The notes under the pieces are model-generated. The model was not told the DNA's origin and made no database searches. It saw only the letters and a program-made list of their open reading frames with translations. Shown one piece after another: positions 16,319 through 24,254 of a DNA stretch of 64,000 bases (its first letter is position 1; each line of letters starts with the position of its first letter). A program made the translations under genes and the position numbers. The stretch comes from Motiliproteus sp048265065 (lineage in GTDB: Bacteria > Pseudomonadota > Gammaproteobacteria > Pseudomonadales > Balneatricaceae), in NCBI GenBank assembly GCA_048265065.1, contig JBLXCH010000004.1:14674-78673 (forward strand), read 5' to 3'.

Positions 16319-17317
16319 TCAATAGTACTTCAGATCAGTCGCTTTTCCCCAAAAAACACGATATAGAAATAGCGTGTAAGCCAGTATGACAGGTACCACA
16401 ATAGCAGCACCGACCAAGATGAACTTGAGTGATTCTGGCGCACTAGCAGCTTCCCAAATGGTGAGCTGGTTCGGCACGATATAAGGGTAAAAGCTAAAAG
16501 CTAGGCCTTGGAAACAGAAGAAGAATATAAATATCGCGGCAACAAAGGGAATCCAGCAGCCGAAGTCATTCTCCATTGGGATTTTTTTGAGTAATTGGTC
16601 GACCAGAAGAAAGAGCCCAAAGCACACAATAGGGATTGGCATTAGCACAATTGCGTTAGGCAAGCTCAACCATTTTTCAAAAACAATGGGGTTAGCAAGT
16701 GGGTTGACGATGCAAACGGCAAAAACGCCAAGCGCGAACAACCAGCCAGCTTTGCGCCCCCATGCGGCGGCTCTAATTTGCAGTTCACCTTCGGTTTTCA
16801 GTACCAACCACGCTGCGCCTATATAACTGTAAGCTGCAGTGACCGAAACTGCGCTTAAGCAGGCGAAAATATAAGCGTAAATGGTTTCGCTGAAGCCTAC
16901 TACGTACATTCCAAGCATATAGCCTTGCGTTAGTGTGGCAATGAGGGAGCCAGCTTTAAATGCCTTATCCCAGCTTTCTCGATGTGTAACCACCGCTTTT
17001 GCACGGAAGTCGAAAGCCACGCCTCGCAGAATCAAACCGATGAGCATGAAAGCCGCAGGTAAATAGAGCTCTGCGAGTACTAAACTATGAGCGCTAGGAA
17101 ATGCGATCAGCATGACACCCACGGCGAGAACTAACCACGTTTCGTTGGCGTCCCAAAAAGGGCCGATAGAGGAGATCATTCGGTTGCGGTATTCTTCTGA
17201 GTCAGCGGGTAATAGAATCCCTACACCTAAGTCATAACCGTCTAAAAGTGCGTAAATTAATATGGCAAATGCCATCAACCCAGCGAAAACTAGCGGTAAC
17301 CAATGTGCTTCGTTCAT
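16319..17317 (-). CDS. cioB: Cytochrome bd-type quinol oxidase subunit II
   Basis: This is the second subunit of a bd-type terminal oxidase. The 332 residues form about eight membrane helices. LIYALLDGYDLGVGILL near residue 20 and IGPFWDANETWLVLAVGVM near 52 are family hallmarks, and FDFRAKA is near 100. It overlaps the cioA stop by 4 bp, so the two are coupled. The subunit type follows that of its partner, which is the cyanide-insensitive class. Confidence 0.94.
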   Translation of the reverse strand: MNEAHWLPLVFAGLMAFAILIYALLDGYDLGVGILLPADSEEYRNRMISSIGPFWDANETWLVLAVGVMLIAFPSAHSLVLAELYLPAAFMLIGLILRGVAFDFRAKAVVTHRESWDKAFKAGSLIATLTQGYMLGMYVVGFSETIYAYIFACLSAVSVTAAYSYIGAAWLVLKTEGELQIRAAAWGRKAGWLFALGVFAVCIVNPLANPIVFEKWLSLPNAIVLMPIPIVCFGLFLLVDQLLKKIPMENDFGCWIPFVAAIFIFFFCFQGLAFSFYPYIVPNQLTIWEAASAPESLKFILVGAAIVVPVILAYTLFLYRVFWGKATDLKYY

Positions 17318-18699
17318 GCGGATCTCCCGTTAGTTGGTGCAGGTTCAATAGGTTTTAGGATAGCATCGGTTTCTTCAAACTCTTCTACCTCAACCGCTGT
17401 GCGTGACAACACCAGAAGTGTATGGAGATAAGCCACAATAAGTCCGGCATACAGTAGCAAATACAGACTAAGTGAGATTGCAACGTTGCTGCTTGGTACT
17501 TGAGTTACTGCGTCACTGGTGCGCAATACACCGTAGACTAAAAATGGTTGTCGACCGATTTCTGTGACGTACCAACCTGCTAGCGTTGCGATCCAGCCAG
17601 AAAAAGTCATTCCGATCAAGATGTTTAAACCCAGCGGAGGAATTTCTCCTTTACGCCATAATTGGAAGCATGACCACCATGCTACTAATAGCATTAGCAT
17701 GCCCATGCCTACCATGATGCGGAATCCCCAAAATAAGGGAGCGACTGGGGGGCGATCACCTTCAAACTCCGTGACGCCTTTTATCTCACCTTCAATATCA
17801 TGAGTGAGAATTAAACTTGCTACACCGGGCAAACCCACTGCGAACTTATTAGTTTGTGTTTCTTCATCTGGCAAGGCGAAGAGGAGGAGTGGAGCCCCCT
17901 TTTCTGTATGCCACACCCCTTCAATCGCAGCGATTTTTTGAGGCTGGTGTTCCAATGTGTTTAGGCCGTGCATATCGCCGACAAAAATTTGGATAGGAAT
18001 CAAAATTGCCGCCATAACCACACCGGTTTTTAAGGCAACGCGAGGGGCTTTTTTAGTGTCGCCTTTTTTAATTCGATAAGCTGACAAGCCCGCGACTAGA
18101 AACGAGGCGGTTAAGCCTGATGCAAGCAAAACATGGAATAGGCGATATGGCATAGAAGGGTTGAAGATAATCTCAAACCAGTCAACGGGGAAAGCGACAC
18201 CATCACGCATTTCAAAACCAGTCGGTGTGTGCATCCACGAATTCAATGAGATGATCCAAAAAGCAGAGAGGGTGGTGCCTAATGCTACTAGTAGCGTTGA
18301 TAGTGTGTGGAGCCAATTGGGGACGCGTTGGCTGCCAAACAGCATGATTCCAAGGAATGTCGCTTCAAGAAAAAAAGCCGTTAACACTTCGTAGCCCAAT
18401 AATGGCCCTGCAATGTTTCCTACCGTTTCCATAAAGCCTGGCCAGTTAGTACCAAACTGGAACGACATCGTGATGCCGCTAACCACACCTAAGGCAAATG
18501 TCAGAGCGAATACCTTGACCCAAAAACGATACGCTCGCATCCATACAGGATGACCTGAAAAATCAGAACGAATTTTGAAATAACAGAGAATCCAACACAT
18601 CGCGATGGAAATAGTTGGGAACAAAATATGAAAGCTAATGTTTGCCGCAAATTGTATGCGTGACAATGCTAGCGTATCAGGTAAAACGGTTTCTAACAT
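17314..18699 (-). CDS. cioA: Cytochrome bd-type quinol oxidase subunit I, cyanide-insensitive class
   Basis: This is the haem-bearing subunit that oxidises quinol and reduces oxygen to water. At 461 residues it is shorter than E. coli CydA (about 520), consistent with a short quinol loop. A haem-ligand histidine lies in FHILFPTISI near residue 28, and another in LFHVLLASGLTASFLV near 190. GWYVTEIGRQPFLVYGVLRT near 378-397 is typical of the CioA class. A GbsR/MarR regulator lies 75 bp upstream on the same strand, so it may control this operon. Confidence 0.94.
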   Translation of the reverse strand: MLETVLPDTLALSRIQFAANISFHILFPTISIAMCWILCYFKIRSDFSGHPVWMRAYRFWVKVFALTFALGVVSGITMSFQFGTNWPGFMETVGNIAGPLLGYEVLTAFFLEATFLGIMLFGSQRVPNWLHTLSTLLVALGTTLSAFWIISLNSWMHTPTGFEMRDGVAFPVDWFEIIFNPSMPYRLFHVLLASGLTASFLVAGLSAYRIKKGDTKKAPRVALKTGVVMAAILIPIQIFVGDMHGLNTLEHQPQKIAAIEGVWHTEKGAPLLLFALPDEETQTNKFAVGLPGVASLILTHDIEGEIKGVTEFEGDRPPVAPLFWGFRIMVGMGMLMLLVAWWSCFQLWRKGEIPPLGLNILIGMTFSGWIATLAGWYVTEIGRQPFLVYGVLRTSDAVTQVPSSNVAISLSLYLLLYAGLIVAYLHTLLVLSRTAVEVEEFEETDAILKPIEPAPTNGRSA

Positions 18700-18774
18700 A
18701 TTTGCCTCCTGTAGAGAGCAATGCTGCTGTTAGCCAGTGTGGCTATTGTTAGTCGCTATCAAATTACAATAGCG

Positions 18775-19332
18775 TTACTTCTGAGAAGAGCCAGTGCTTA
18801 ACAATTTATCTTTCATATCGAGCACTTTGCCGACGCCAGAACCGAGCCTCATTAATGTCGTTAGACGCTCTTGATCCATGCGTTGTAATTCGCTGCACCA
18901 GAACGTTACGTTCTCAAGTAAATCATGGATTTCTTTCATTTGTTCTTGGGCGTAAGCATCTTGTTCGTTTGATGGCGAATCCATGATTACACCTCTTAAT
19001 AACGAAAGCGTTGGGTCAACTTCACGCTTACGACGTTCTTCGAATACTTTAGCGGCCATATCCCAAATAGAACCTGCGGCAGAGAAGTATTCTTTTCTAT
19101 CACCGGCAAAGTGTTGTACTTGAATTAGTTGCCAAGATTGAAGCTCTTTTATCGCCATGCTGACATTACCTCGTGATATACAAAGCGCTTCTGCAATATC
19201 GACAGCAGGGAGAGGTTTTTCGTTCATTACCAGCAGGGCGTAGATTTGCCCAACCGTGCGGTTAAAGCCCCATTTGCTGCCCATCTCGCCAAAGTGACGG
19301 ACAAAGCTCTCAATCATTGGTGTCATTGTCAT
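18775..19332 (-). CDS. GbsR/MarR family transcriptional regulator
   Basis: This is a 185-residue winged-helix regulator. The DNA-binding region is at about 25-90: NRTVGQIYALLVMNEKPLPAVDIAEAL and CISRGNVSMAIKELQSWQLIQV give the helix-turn-helix, and HFAGDRKEYFSA is the wing. A helical C-terminal half would serve dimerisation. It is upstream of and co-directional with cioAB, so control of the oxidase genes or of itself is the simplest inference. The ligand is unknown. Confidence 0.85.
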   Translation of the reverse strand: MTMTPMIESFVRHFGEMGSKWGFNRTVGQIYALLVMNEKPLPAVDIAEALCISRGNVSMAIKELQSWQLIQVQHFAGDRKEYFSAAGSIWDMAAKVFEERRKREVDPTLSLLRGVIMDSPSNEQDAYAQEQMKEIHDLLENVTFWCSELQRMDQERLTTLMRLGSGVGKVLDMKDKLLSTGSSQK

Positions 19333-19537
19333 AGGATAATTTTTACTGAATTTTCAGAAATTTCTGAAACTTTAGAAGAAATGTTGCTTTTATGCAAGTA
19401 CTAAGAAGGTTTAATAAAGGTCGTTGGGGCAGTACTAGTTATGCGATCGATCGTTGATCGTTCGTCGTTTACTTCACGATACACGGGTTCCGACCTTCGT
19501 CTCCTGCGCGGCAAGCAAGAATTAGCTTTGCTAAGAA

Positions 19538-19738
19538 TTAAGCGCTGGACTTATTAAAGCGTTTCAAGTGACTCGCATACTCAAAACCTGCCGTTTTTAA
19601 TCGACTCTGCAGGGCTTCCCGATCTAGGTCCATGCCGAGACAGAGATCGTCTAGGTCAGCGAAGTCATTGCGCAGTTTCATGTTGACGATACTGAAAAGT
19701 AGATTGATATCCATGGTTTCCATGTTGTTTATACTCAT
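19538..19738 (-). CDS. DUF4250 domain protein
   Basis: This is a 66-residue protein matching the small DUF4250 family, with NLLFSIVNMKLRNDFADLDDLC and LDREALQSRLKTAGFEYA. Its function is unknown. It begins at an ATG whose first bases overlap the stop of the upstream DUF2061 gene by 4 bp, so the two are translationally coupled and probably share the Fur-box promoter upstream. Confidence 0.8.
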   Translation of the reverse strand: MSINNMETMDINLLFSIVNMKLRNDFADLDDLCLGMDLDREALQSRLKTAGFEYASHLKRFNKSSA

Positions 19739-19938
19739 GCCGTAACGCCTCCTTCGATCTGTTTTGTGCGGTTTTCAAAGCCCTTCCATACTTTCTCATG
19801 AAAGTAGAAAGCGACTGTATTTATCGCGGGTTCAATTAGCGCTACGGTACCACCAATAATTAAGCTTCCGGTTAAAACGTAGGCCACAGTGAAGGCTACG
19901 GAAAAGTGCATAATGGCAAAGGTAATAGTTTTGGTCAT
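19735..19938 (-). CDS. DUF2061 small membrane protein
   Basis: This is a 67-residue two-helix membrane protein of the DUF2061 family. The family pattern is visible in TITFAIMHFSVAFTVAYVLTGS, GGTVALIEPAINTVAFYFHEKVW and the Lys-rich tail. Its function is unknown. It heads a two-gene operon with DUF4250. A probable Fur box lies 37-55 bp upstream of the start, where a promoter would be, which suggests induction by iron shortage. Confidence 0.85.
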   Translation of the reverse strand: MTKTITFAIMHFSVAFTVAYVLTGSLIIGGTVALIEPAINTVAFYFHEKVWKGFENRTKQIEGGVTA

Positions 19939-20256
19939 GATGAACTCCTCGGTAATTTATAGTCTTTAATAGATAGTAATGATTCTTATTATCTTTTTTA
20001 AGTAAAATAAATCACTTGAGCTAATAGTTTTCTACTATGGGCTAATGGGGGCTTAATCAGAGAAGGGAAAGTGCACGCTATAGCAGCTAAATACATCGTA
20101 TGCCCCGTGCTGGTAGACGGATAGATAGTCTTCTTTCGTTAAATATATTTAATTGTGTGTTATATATAACAAATTAATCAGAGACGTTTTTAGGCATTTG
20201 CTTCCGAACGACTATCATTCATAAAAATAATAAACACGCAGAGTGGTATTTGGTCT
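19939..20256. other. Divergent intergenic region with Fur-like site
   Basis: This AT-rich 318-bp region lies between the divergent DUF2061 and LysR genes. It contains a Fur-box-like sequence at 19975-19993 and presumably both promoters. No gene is seen. Confidence 0.6.
19975..19993. promoter_or_regulatory. Probable Fur box upstream of DUF2061/DUF4250
   Basis: AGTAATGATTCTTATTATC matches the 19-bp Fur consensus at 14 positions. It lies 37-55 bp before the DUF2061 start codon on the minus strand, where it would cover the promoter. It was found by eye; no matrix score was computed. Confidence 0.55.
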
Positions 20257-21207
20257 GTGAATATCGACCGTATTGATCTCAATTTACTAGTGTACTTTGA
20301 TGTTTTGCTGAAGGAACGCAGTGTTACGCGCGCAGCAAATCAGTTAGGTATTAGTCAGCCGGCCATGAGTAACGGCCTGCGACGCCTCCGTACATTATTG
20401 GAAGACCCGTTGCTGGTGCGAACCAGTGAAGGGATGACGCCAACGGAGCGAGCTGTGGAGTTACAGCCGCTAGTGCATGACGCTCTGTCTCGGCTAGAAA
20501 AAGCCCTGCAGCCGCATTCACCTTTTGAAGCTTGTGATTCTGATAGTGTCTTCCGCATTGTGGCGAGTGATTACGCAGAATCGACCCTCTTACCTAAAGT
20601 ACTGCGTGAGCTTCGTACGGTGGCTCCGCATATCACGTTGGATATCATCACCCCGAGCGACGTTGAGTTTGCCGATGTAGAGCAAGGTAAGGTCGATATG
20701 GTTATCAACCGTTTTGACACAATTCCTCAATCGTTTCACCAAAAAACACTGTGGGTAGATAGTTTCTCTTGTATTCTCAGTGCTGATAATGCGATTAAGG
20801 GAGAGTTCAATCTTGAGTCCTATCTAGCTTCTGATCATGTGTGGGTCAGCAAGACCGGGTGGGGCATTAGCGTTGGTATTAATCCGAAGGATGTGCAGCG
20901 GCTGGGTTGGGTCGATGAAGCCTTAATTAAAATGGGTAAAAAGCGCCGTATTCGCGTGTTCACACGACATTATCAAACCGCTACGATTATGGCTGAACAG
21001 AAAGATTTAATTGTCACCATCCCAACTCGTGCTGCTCAATTACAGTCCTTAAACCCTAATGTGGTGATCCTTCCCCCGCCTTTTGTGATCCCGCCGATCG
21101 AGTTAAAAATGGCGTGGAGCCCTTTGCTGCAACATAACCCTGGACACCAATGGTTGCGCCGTTTGATTGCTCAGGTTGCGGAAGATAACCAGCGCATCAT
21201 CGAATAG
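20257..21207 (+). CDS. LysR family transcriptional regulator
   Basis: This is a 316-residue LysR-type regulator. The N-terminal winged helix (about 5-65) reads DLNLLVYFDVLLKERSVTRAANQLG then ISQPAMSNGLRRLR, and EDPLLVRTSEGMTPTERA follows, as in the NodD/LeuO-like branch. An effector-binding domain fills residues 90-310. The start is a GTG at 20257. It lies 242 bp upstream of malate synthase G on the same strand and may regulate it, but no operator could be identified. Confidence 0.9.
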   Translation: MNIDRIDLNLLVYFDVLLKERSVTRAANQLGISQPAMSNGLRRLRTLLEDPLLVRTSEGMTPTERAVELQPLVHDALSRLEKALQPHSPFEACDSDSVFRIVASDYAESTLLPKVLRELRTVAPHITLDIITPSDVEFADVEQGKVDMVINRFDTIPQSFHQKTLWVDSFSCILSADNAIKGEFNLESYLASDHVWVSKTGWGISVGINPKDVQRLGWVDEALIKMGKKRRIRVFTRHYQTATIMAEQKDLIVTIPTRAAQLQSLNPNVVILPPPFVIPPIELKMAWSPLLQHNPGHQWLRRLIAQVAEDNQRIIE

Positions 21208-21449
21208 GCTTCTTGTACCACTTAAAGTTTGTTTTCTAACCTTATGTTTAAAAAGTTATCTACAGCCTTTCACTATTCATTGCCTGAATGGTAGGTATAA
21301 GGCTTTTGAATTACCTAAGGCGCTCAGAGCCACTTACTATACCTCTGTAACTAAGGGGTCTTTAATCTGTAATACGGACTATTGTTTAGCCCCTTCTTAG
21401 AAACATGACTCAATAATAATAAGAGTTACATAGCATAGAGGGTGGCAAG

Positions 21450-23630
21450 GTGACTGTACTTACTCAAATTGGTGGAATACGCGTTTCCAGTGAGTTGTAT
21501 GATTTTATTAATGAGGACGTGCTACCAGGAACGGGTATTGATCAATACTCATTTTGGGTGGGCTTTGCCAAAATAATTACCGATTTCACCCCGCGAAATC
21601 AGACGCTTTTAGAGAAACGTCAGCACTTGCAGGAGCAGATTAACCATTGGCATAAGGCTAACGGTGCAGGCGTTTTCAGCGAATACAAAGCATTCTTAAA
21701 AGACATCGGCTATCTAGTTGAGTCGGGTGATGATTTTCTTGTTGGCACACAACATATTGACCCCGAAGTCGCAATTCAAGCGGGCCCACAGTTGGTGGTT
21801 CCCCTGACTAATGCACGTTTTGCGTTGAATGCAGCGAATGCCCGCTGGGGAAGCCTATATGATGCACTATACGGCAGTGATGCCATTCCTCTTACCGGTG
21901 ATTACCAACGATCGAAAACCTTTAACCTTGTCCGAGGTGAGCGAGTTGCTGCGCTAGGTCGACAGTTTTTGGATGAACATTTCCCGCTGGCCACTGGTTC
22001 TCATGCGGGAACTACTGGGTATGTCATTCGTGATGGGGAACTCAGCGCATTATTTAGTGATGATAATGATAGCGGCTTGCAGGATCCTTCCCAGTTGGTC
22101 GGTTTTCAAGGTGAGGCCGAAGCGCCTACAGCAGTATTGCTTAAACACAACCACCTGCATGTTGAAGTTCAGTTTGATAAAACCTGCCAAATGGGCAGTA
22201 ATGATCGAGCTGGGATTAACGATATCGTGTTGGAAGCTGCATTAACCACCATCATCGATTTGGAAGACTCAATTGCTGCTGTTGATGCTGCGGATAAAGT
22301 TTTTGCGTATCGAAACTGGCTTGGTTTGATGAAAGGCAATTTAGAAGCGACCTTTACCAAAAATGGTAAGTCGCAATCTCGTTCACTTGCTGCAGACCGT
22401 CATTACCTTACTGGAAATGGCGAGAAAATATCACTTAAAGGACGCTCATTACTATTTATTCGTAATGTCGGATTGCTGATGAAGAACCCTGCGGTTCTGG
22501 ATGAGGCTGGCGGTGAAGTCTATGAAGGTATCATGGATGCGGTGATTACCAGTCTGATTGCTATGCATGACCTGAAAGGCCATGGTCGCATTCAAGGGCA
22601 GCCTATTCGTAACTCGGAAGCAGGCAGTATCTATATTGTTAAGCCAAAGCTGCATGGGCCTGAAGAAACCGCGTTCACTTGTGATCTGTTTACTCGTGTT
22701 GAGGGGCTTTTAGGCTTGCCGGTTAATACACTTAAAATCGGTATTATGGACGAAGAACGCCGTACGTCGGTAAACCTCCAGCCTTGTATTGCCGCTGCAA
22801 AAGACAGAGTCGCCTTTATCAATACCGGGTTTCTAGATCGTACCGGTGATGAAATTCACACCAGTATGTATGCGGGTGCGTTCGCCACTAAAAATCAACT
22901 GAAGTTGATGCCGTGGATCGATGCTTATGAAGATCGAAATGTTGATGTTGGCTTGAAATGTGGTCTCCAAGGGAAAGCGCAAATAGGTAAAGGAATGTGG
23001 GCTATGCCGGACAACATGGCCGACATGATGGCAGCAAAAATAGCTCACCCTCAAGCAGGAGCCAATACCGCCTGGGTGCCTTCACCCACTGCGGCGACCT
23101 TACATGCCATGCATTACCACGAGGTTGATGTTATCAGTGTGCAGCAAGGCTTACTTAATCGCCCGCTAGCCAGTGTCGATACTATATTAGAAATACCTTT
23201 ACTCGGTGAGCAGCCGCTAACCGATGAAGAAATTCGTCTTGAATTAGATAACAACTGCCAAGGTATTTTGGGCTACGTAGTACGTTGGATCGATCAGGGT
23301 GTTGGCTGTTCGAAAGTGCCGAATATCAACGATGTTGGCTTGATGGAAGACCGCGCTACCTTGCGGATTTCTAACCAGCATATAGCCAACTGGTTACTGC
23401 ATGGCGTTTGCACTGAAGCTCAGGTTGTCGATAGCTTACAACGTATGGCAGCTGTGGTTGACCAACAAAATGCGGAGGACACAGACTACGTTCCAATGGC
23501 GCCAAGTTATCAAGGCCGAGCATTTCAAGCAGCCAGTGATTTGATTTTTAAAGGCGCAGACCAACCCAATGGCTATACCGAACCGTTACTGCATGGGCAC
23601 CGTCTAGCCGTTAAAGCAAATAAGTTATAG
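21450..23630 (+). CDS. glcB: Malate synthase G
   Basis: This enzyme condenses glyoxylate with acetyl-CoA to malate in glyoxylate and glycolate metabolism. The 726 residues match the G isoform. The family blocks DLEDSIAAVDAADKVFAYRNWLG (about 270-292), GRSLLFIRNVGLLM near 330 and IGIMDEERRTSVNL near 430 are all present. GQAQIGKGMW-like sequence (GKAQIGKGMWAMPD) is near 510. The start is GTG at 21450 after GGTGGCAAG. A perfect 30-base palindrome downstream ends it. Confidence 0.96.
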   Translation: MTVLTQIGGIRVSSELYDFINEDVLPGTGIDQYSFWVGFAKIITDFTPRNQTLLEKRQHLQEQINHWHKANGAGVFSEYKAFLKDIGYLVESGDDFLVGTQHIDPEVAIQAGPQLVVPLTNARFALNAANARWGSLYDALYGSDAIPLTGDYQRSKTFNLVRGERVAALGRQFLDEHFPLATGSHAGTTGYVIRDGELSALFSDDNDSGLQDPSQLVGFQGEAEAPTAVLLKHNHLHVEVQFDKTCQMGSNDRAGINDIVLEAALTTIIDLEDSIAAVDAADKVFAYRNWLGLMKGNLEATFTKNGKSQSRSLAADRHYLTGNGEKISLKGRSLLFIRNVGLLMKNPAVLDEAGGEVYEGIMDAVITSLIAMHDLKGHGRIQGQPIRNSEAGSIYIVKPKLHGPEETAFTCDLFTRVEGLLGLPVNTLKIGIMDEERRTSVNLQPCIAAAKDRVAFINTGFLDRTGDEIHTSMYAGAFATKNQLKLMPWIDAYEDRNVDVGLKCGLQGKAQIGKGMWAMPDNMADMMAAKIAHPQAGANTAWVPSPTAATLHAMHYHEVDVISVQQGLLNRPLASVDTILEIPLLGEQPLTDEEIRLELDNNCQGILGYVVRWIDQGVGCSKVPNINDVGLMEDRATLRISNQHIANWLLHGVCTEAQVVDSLQRMAAVVDQQNAEDTDYVPMAPSYQGRAFQAASDLIFKGADQPNGYTEPLLHGHRLAVKANKL

Positions 23631-23708
23631 CTGGAGCTCAGTTGGGCGATTAGCAATCAAGCGACTAGTCGATAGTCAGACTGAAGTCGTTTGAGTCCAG
23701 TTGTTAGC

Positions 23709-23773
23709 AATAGGTAATAGGTAATAGGTAATAGAAGTAAGAAGTAGCAGTAGAAATAAGTAGCAGTAGAAAT
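23709..23773. repeat. 7-bp and 16-bp tandem repeats downstream of glcB
   Basis: AATAGGT is repeated three times plus a partial copy from 23709 to 23734. Two exact copies of the 16-mer AAGTAGCAGTAGAAAT follow at 23742-23757 and 23758-23773. There are no spacers. They resemble slippage products. Confidence 0.85.
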
Positions 23774-23843
23774 AAGCAGTAAGCGATTAGAAGTTCAGGG
23801 CTAGCAGTTGAGCGCCTGCTAAATAGGCCCGCCTTTTTTACCC

Positions 23844-23881
23844 AAGCCTTTAACCAATATTGGTTAAAGGCTTTTTTTTTT
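23844..23881 (+). terminator. Terminator of glcB, perfect 15-bp stem
   Basis: AAGCCTTTAACCAAT and ATTGGTTAAAGGCTT are perfect reverse complements at 23844-23873, followed by eight further T. The stem lies 214 bp after the glcB stop and before the riboswitch. Confidence 0.88.
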
Positions 23882-24073
23882 GCTCATTCCTAGTGCGTTA
23901 GCATTAGCTGCTGTTTGGCAATGGTGCGCCTCAAATGGACGTAAGGGGCTTTCTTTAGGATGAATTCTAACCAATCAATTGATTTCCATTGTTTTTTTTA
24001 ACATGGTACTTTATTTGCTAAATCTTGTTGTCTGTACCCTTGATTGATAGGACAGCAACAATTTGTAAATAGA

Positions 24074-24201
24074 AAGCTAGGGTTCCGGTCAACGAGTGGT
24101 TATTTTGACTCGTTTGATGTCTGGTCCGAGAGCTTTCGACCTACCCCTTTCAGTGAAAGGCATGGGTTACACGGCGGGATAAAAGCCCGGGAGACTAGCT
24201 T
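24074..24201 (+). promoter_or_regulatory. Guanidine-I (ykkC) riboswitch aptamer
   Basis: The conserved blocks of the guanidine-I aptamer are present in order: CTAGGGTTCCGG (24078-24089), CTGGTCCGAGAG (24121-24132), ACACGGCGGG (24169-24178), then ATAAAAGCCCGGGAGA. The closing stem P1 pairs AAGCTAG (24074-24080) with CTAGCTT (24195-24201). An internal hairpin pairs AACGAGT (24091-24097) with ACTCGTT (24108-24114). The genes behind it (transporter, DUF1989 pair, carboxylase) are the known guanidine set, which separates it from the ppGpp- and PRPP-binding ykkC variants. Confidence 0.97.
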
Positions 24202-24222
24202 GGCCACACAGCCAAGGGTACT

Positions 24223-24248
24223 CCGTGTAACTGAATGTAACTGAGAGG
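24223..24248 (+). promoter_or_regulatory. Predicted riboswitch expression platform covering the ribosome site
   Basis: CCGTGTAAC (24223-24231) is the exact reverse complement of GTTACACGG (24166-24174) inside the aptamer core. CTGAGAGG (24241-24248), which includes the ribosome binding site of the next gene, can pair with CCTTTCAG (24146-24153) with one G-U pair. The two helices are nested, so they can form together. They exclude the ligand-binding fold, which predicts that guanidine frees the ribosome site. No T-run follows, so control is likely at translation. Confidence 0.6.
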
Positions 24249-24254
24249 TTCCTC

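Larger units (their letters stand above)
23631..24073. other. Intergenic region with tandem repeats and terminator
   Basis: This stretch holds short tandem repeats (23709-23773), the glcB terminator (23844-23881) and the promoter side of the guanidine riboswitch transcript. No gene is seen. Confidence 0.6.

Noticed and set aside
24044..24244. 66-codon plus-strand frame over the riboswitch
   Set aside because: It is fully explained by the conserved RNA aptamer and leader, and it has no protein family resemblance.
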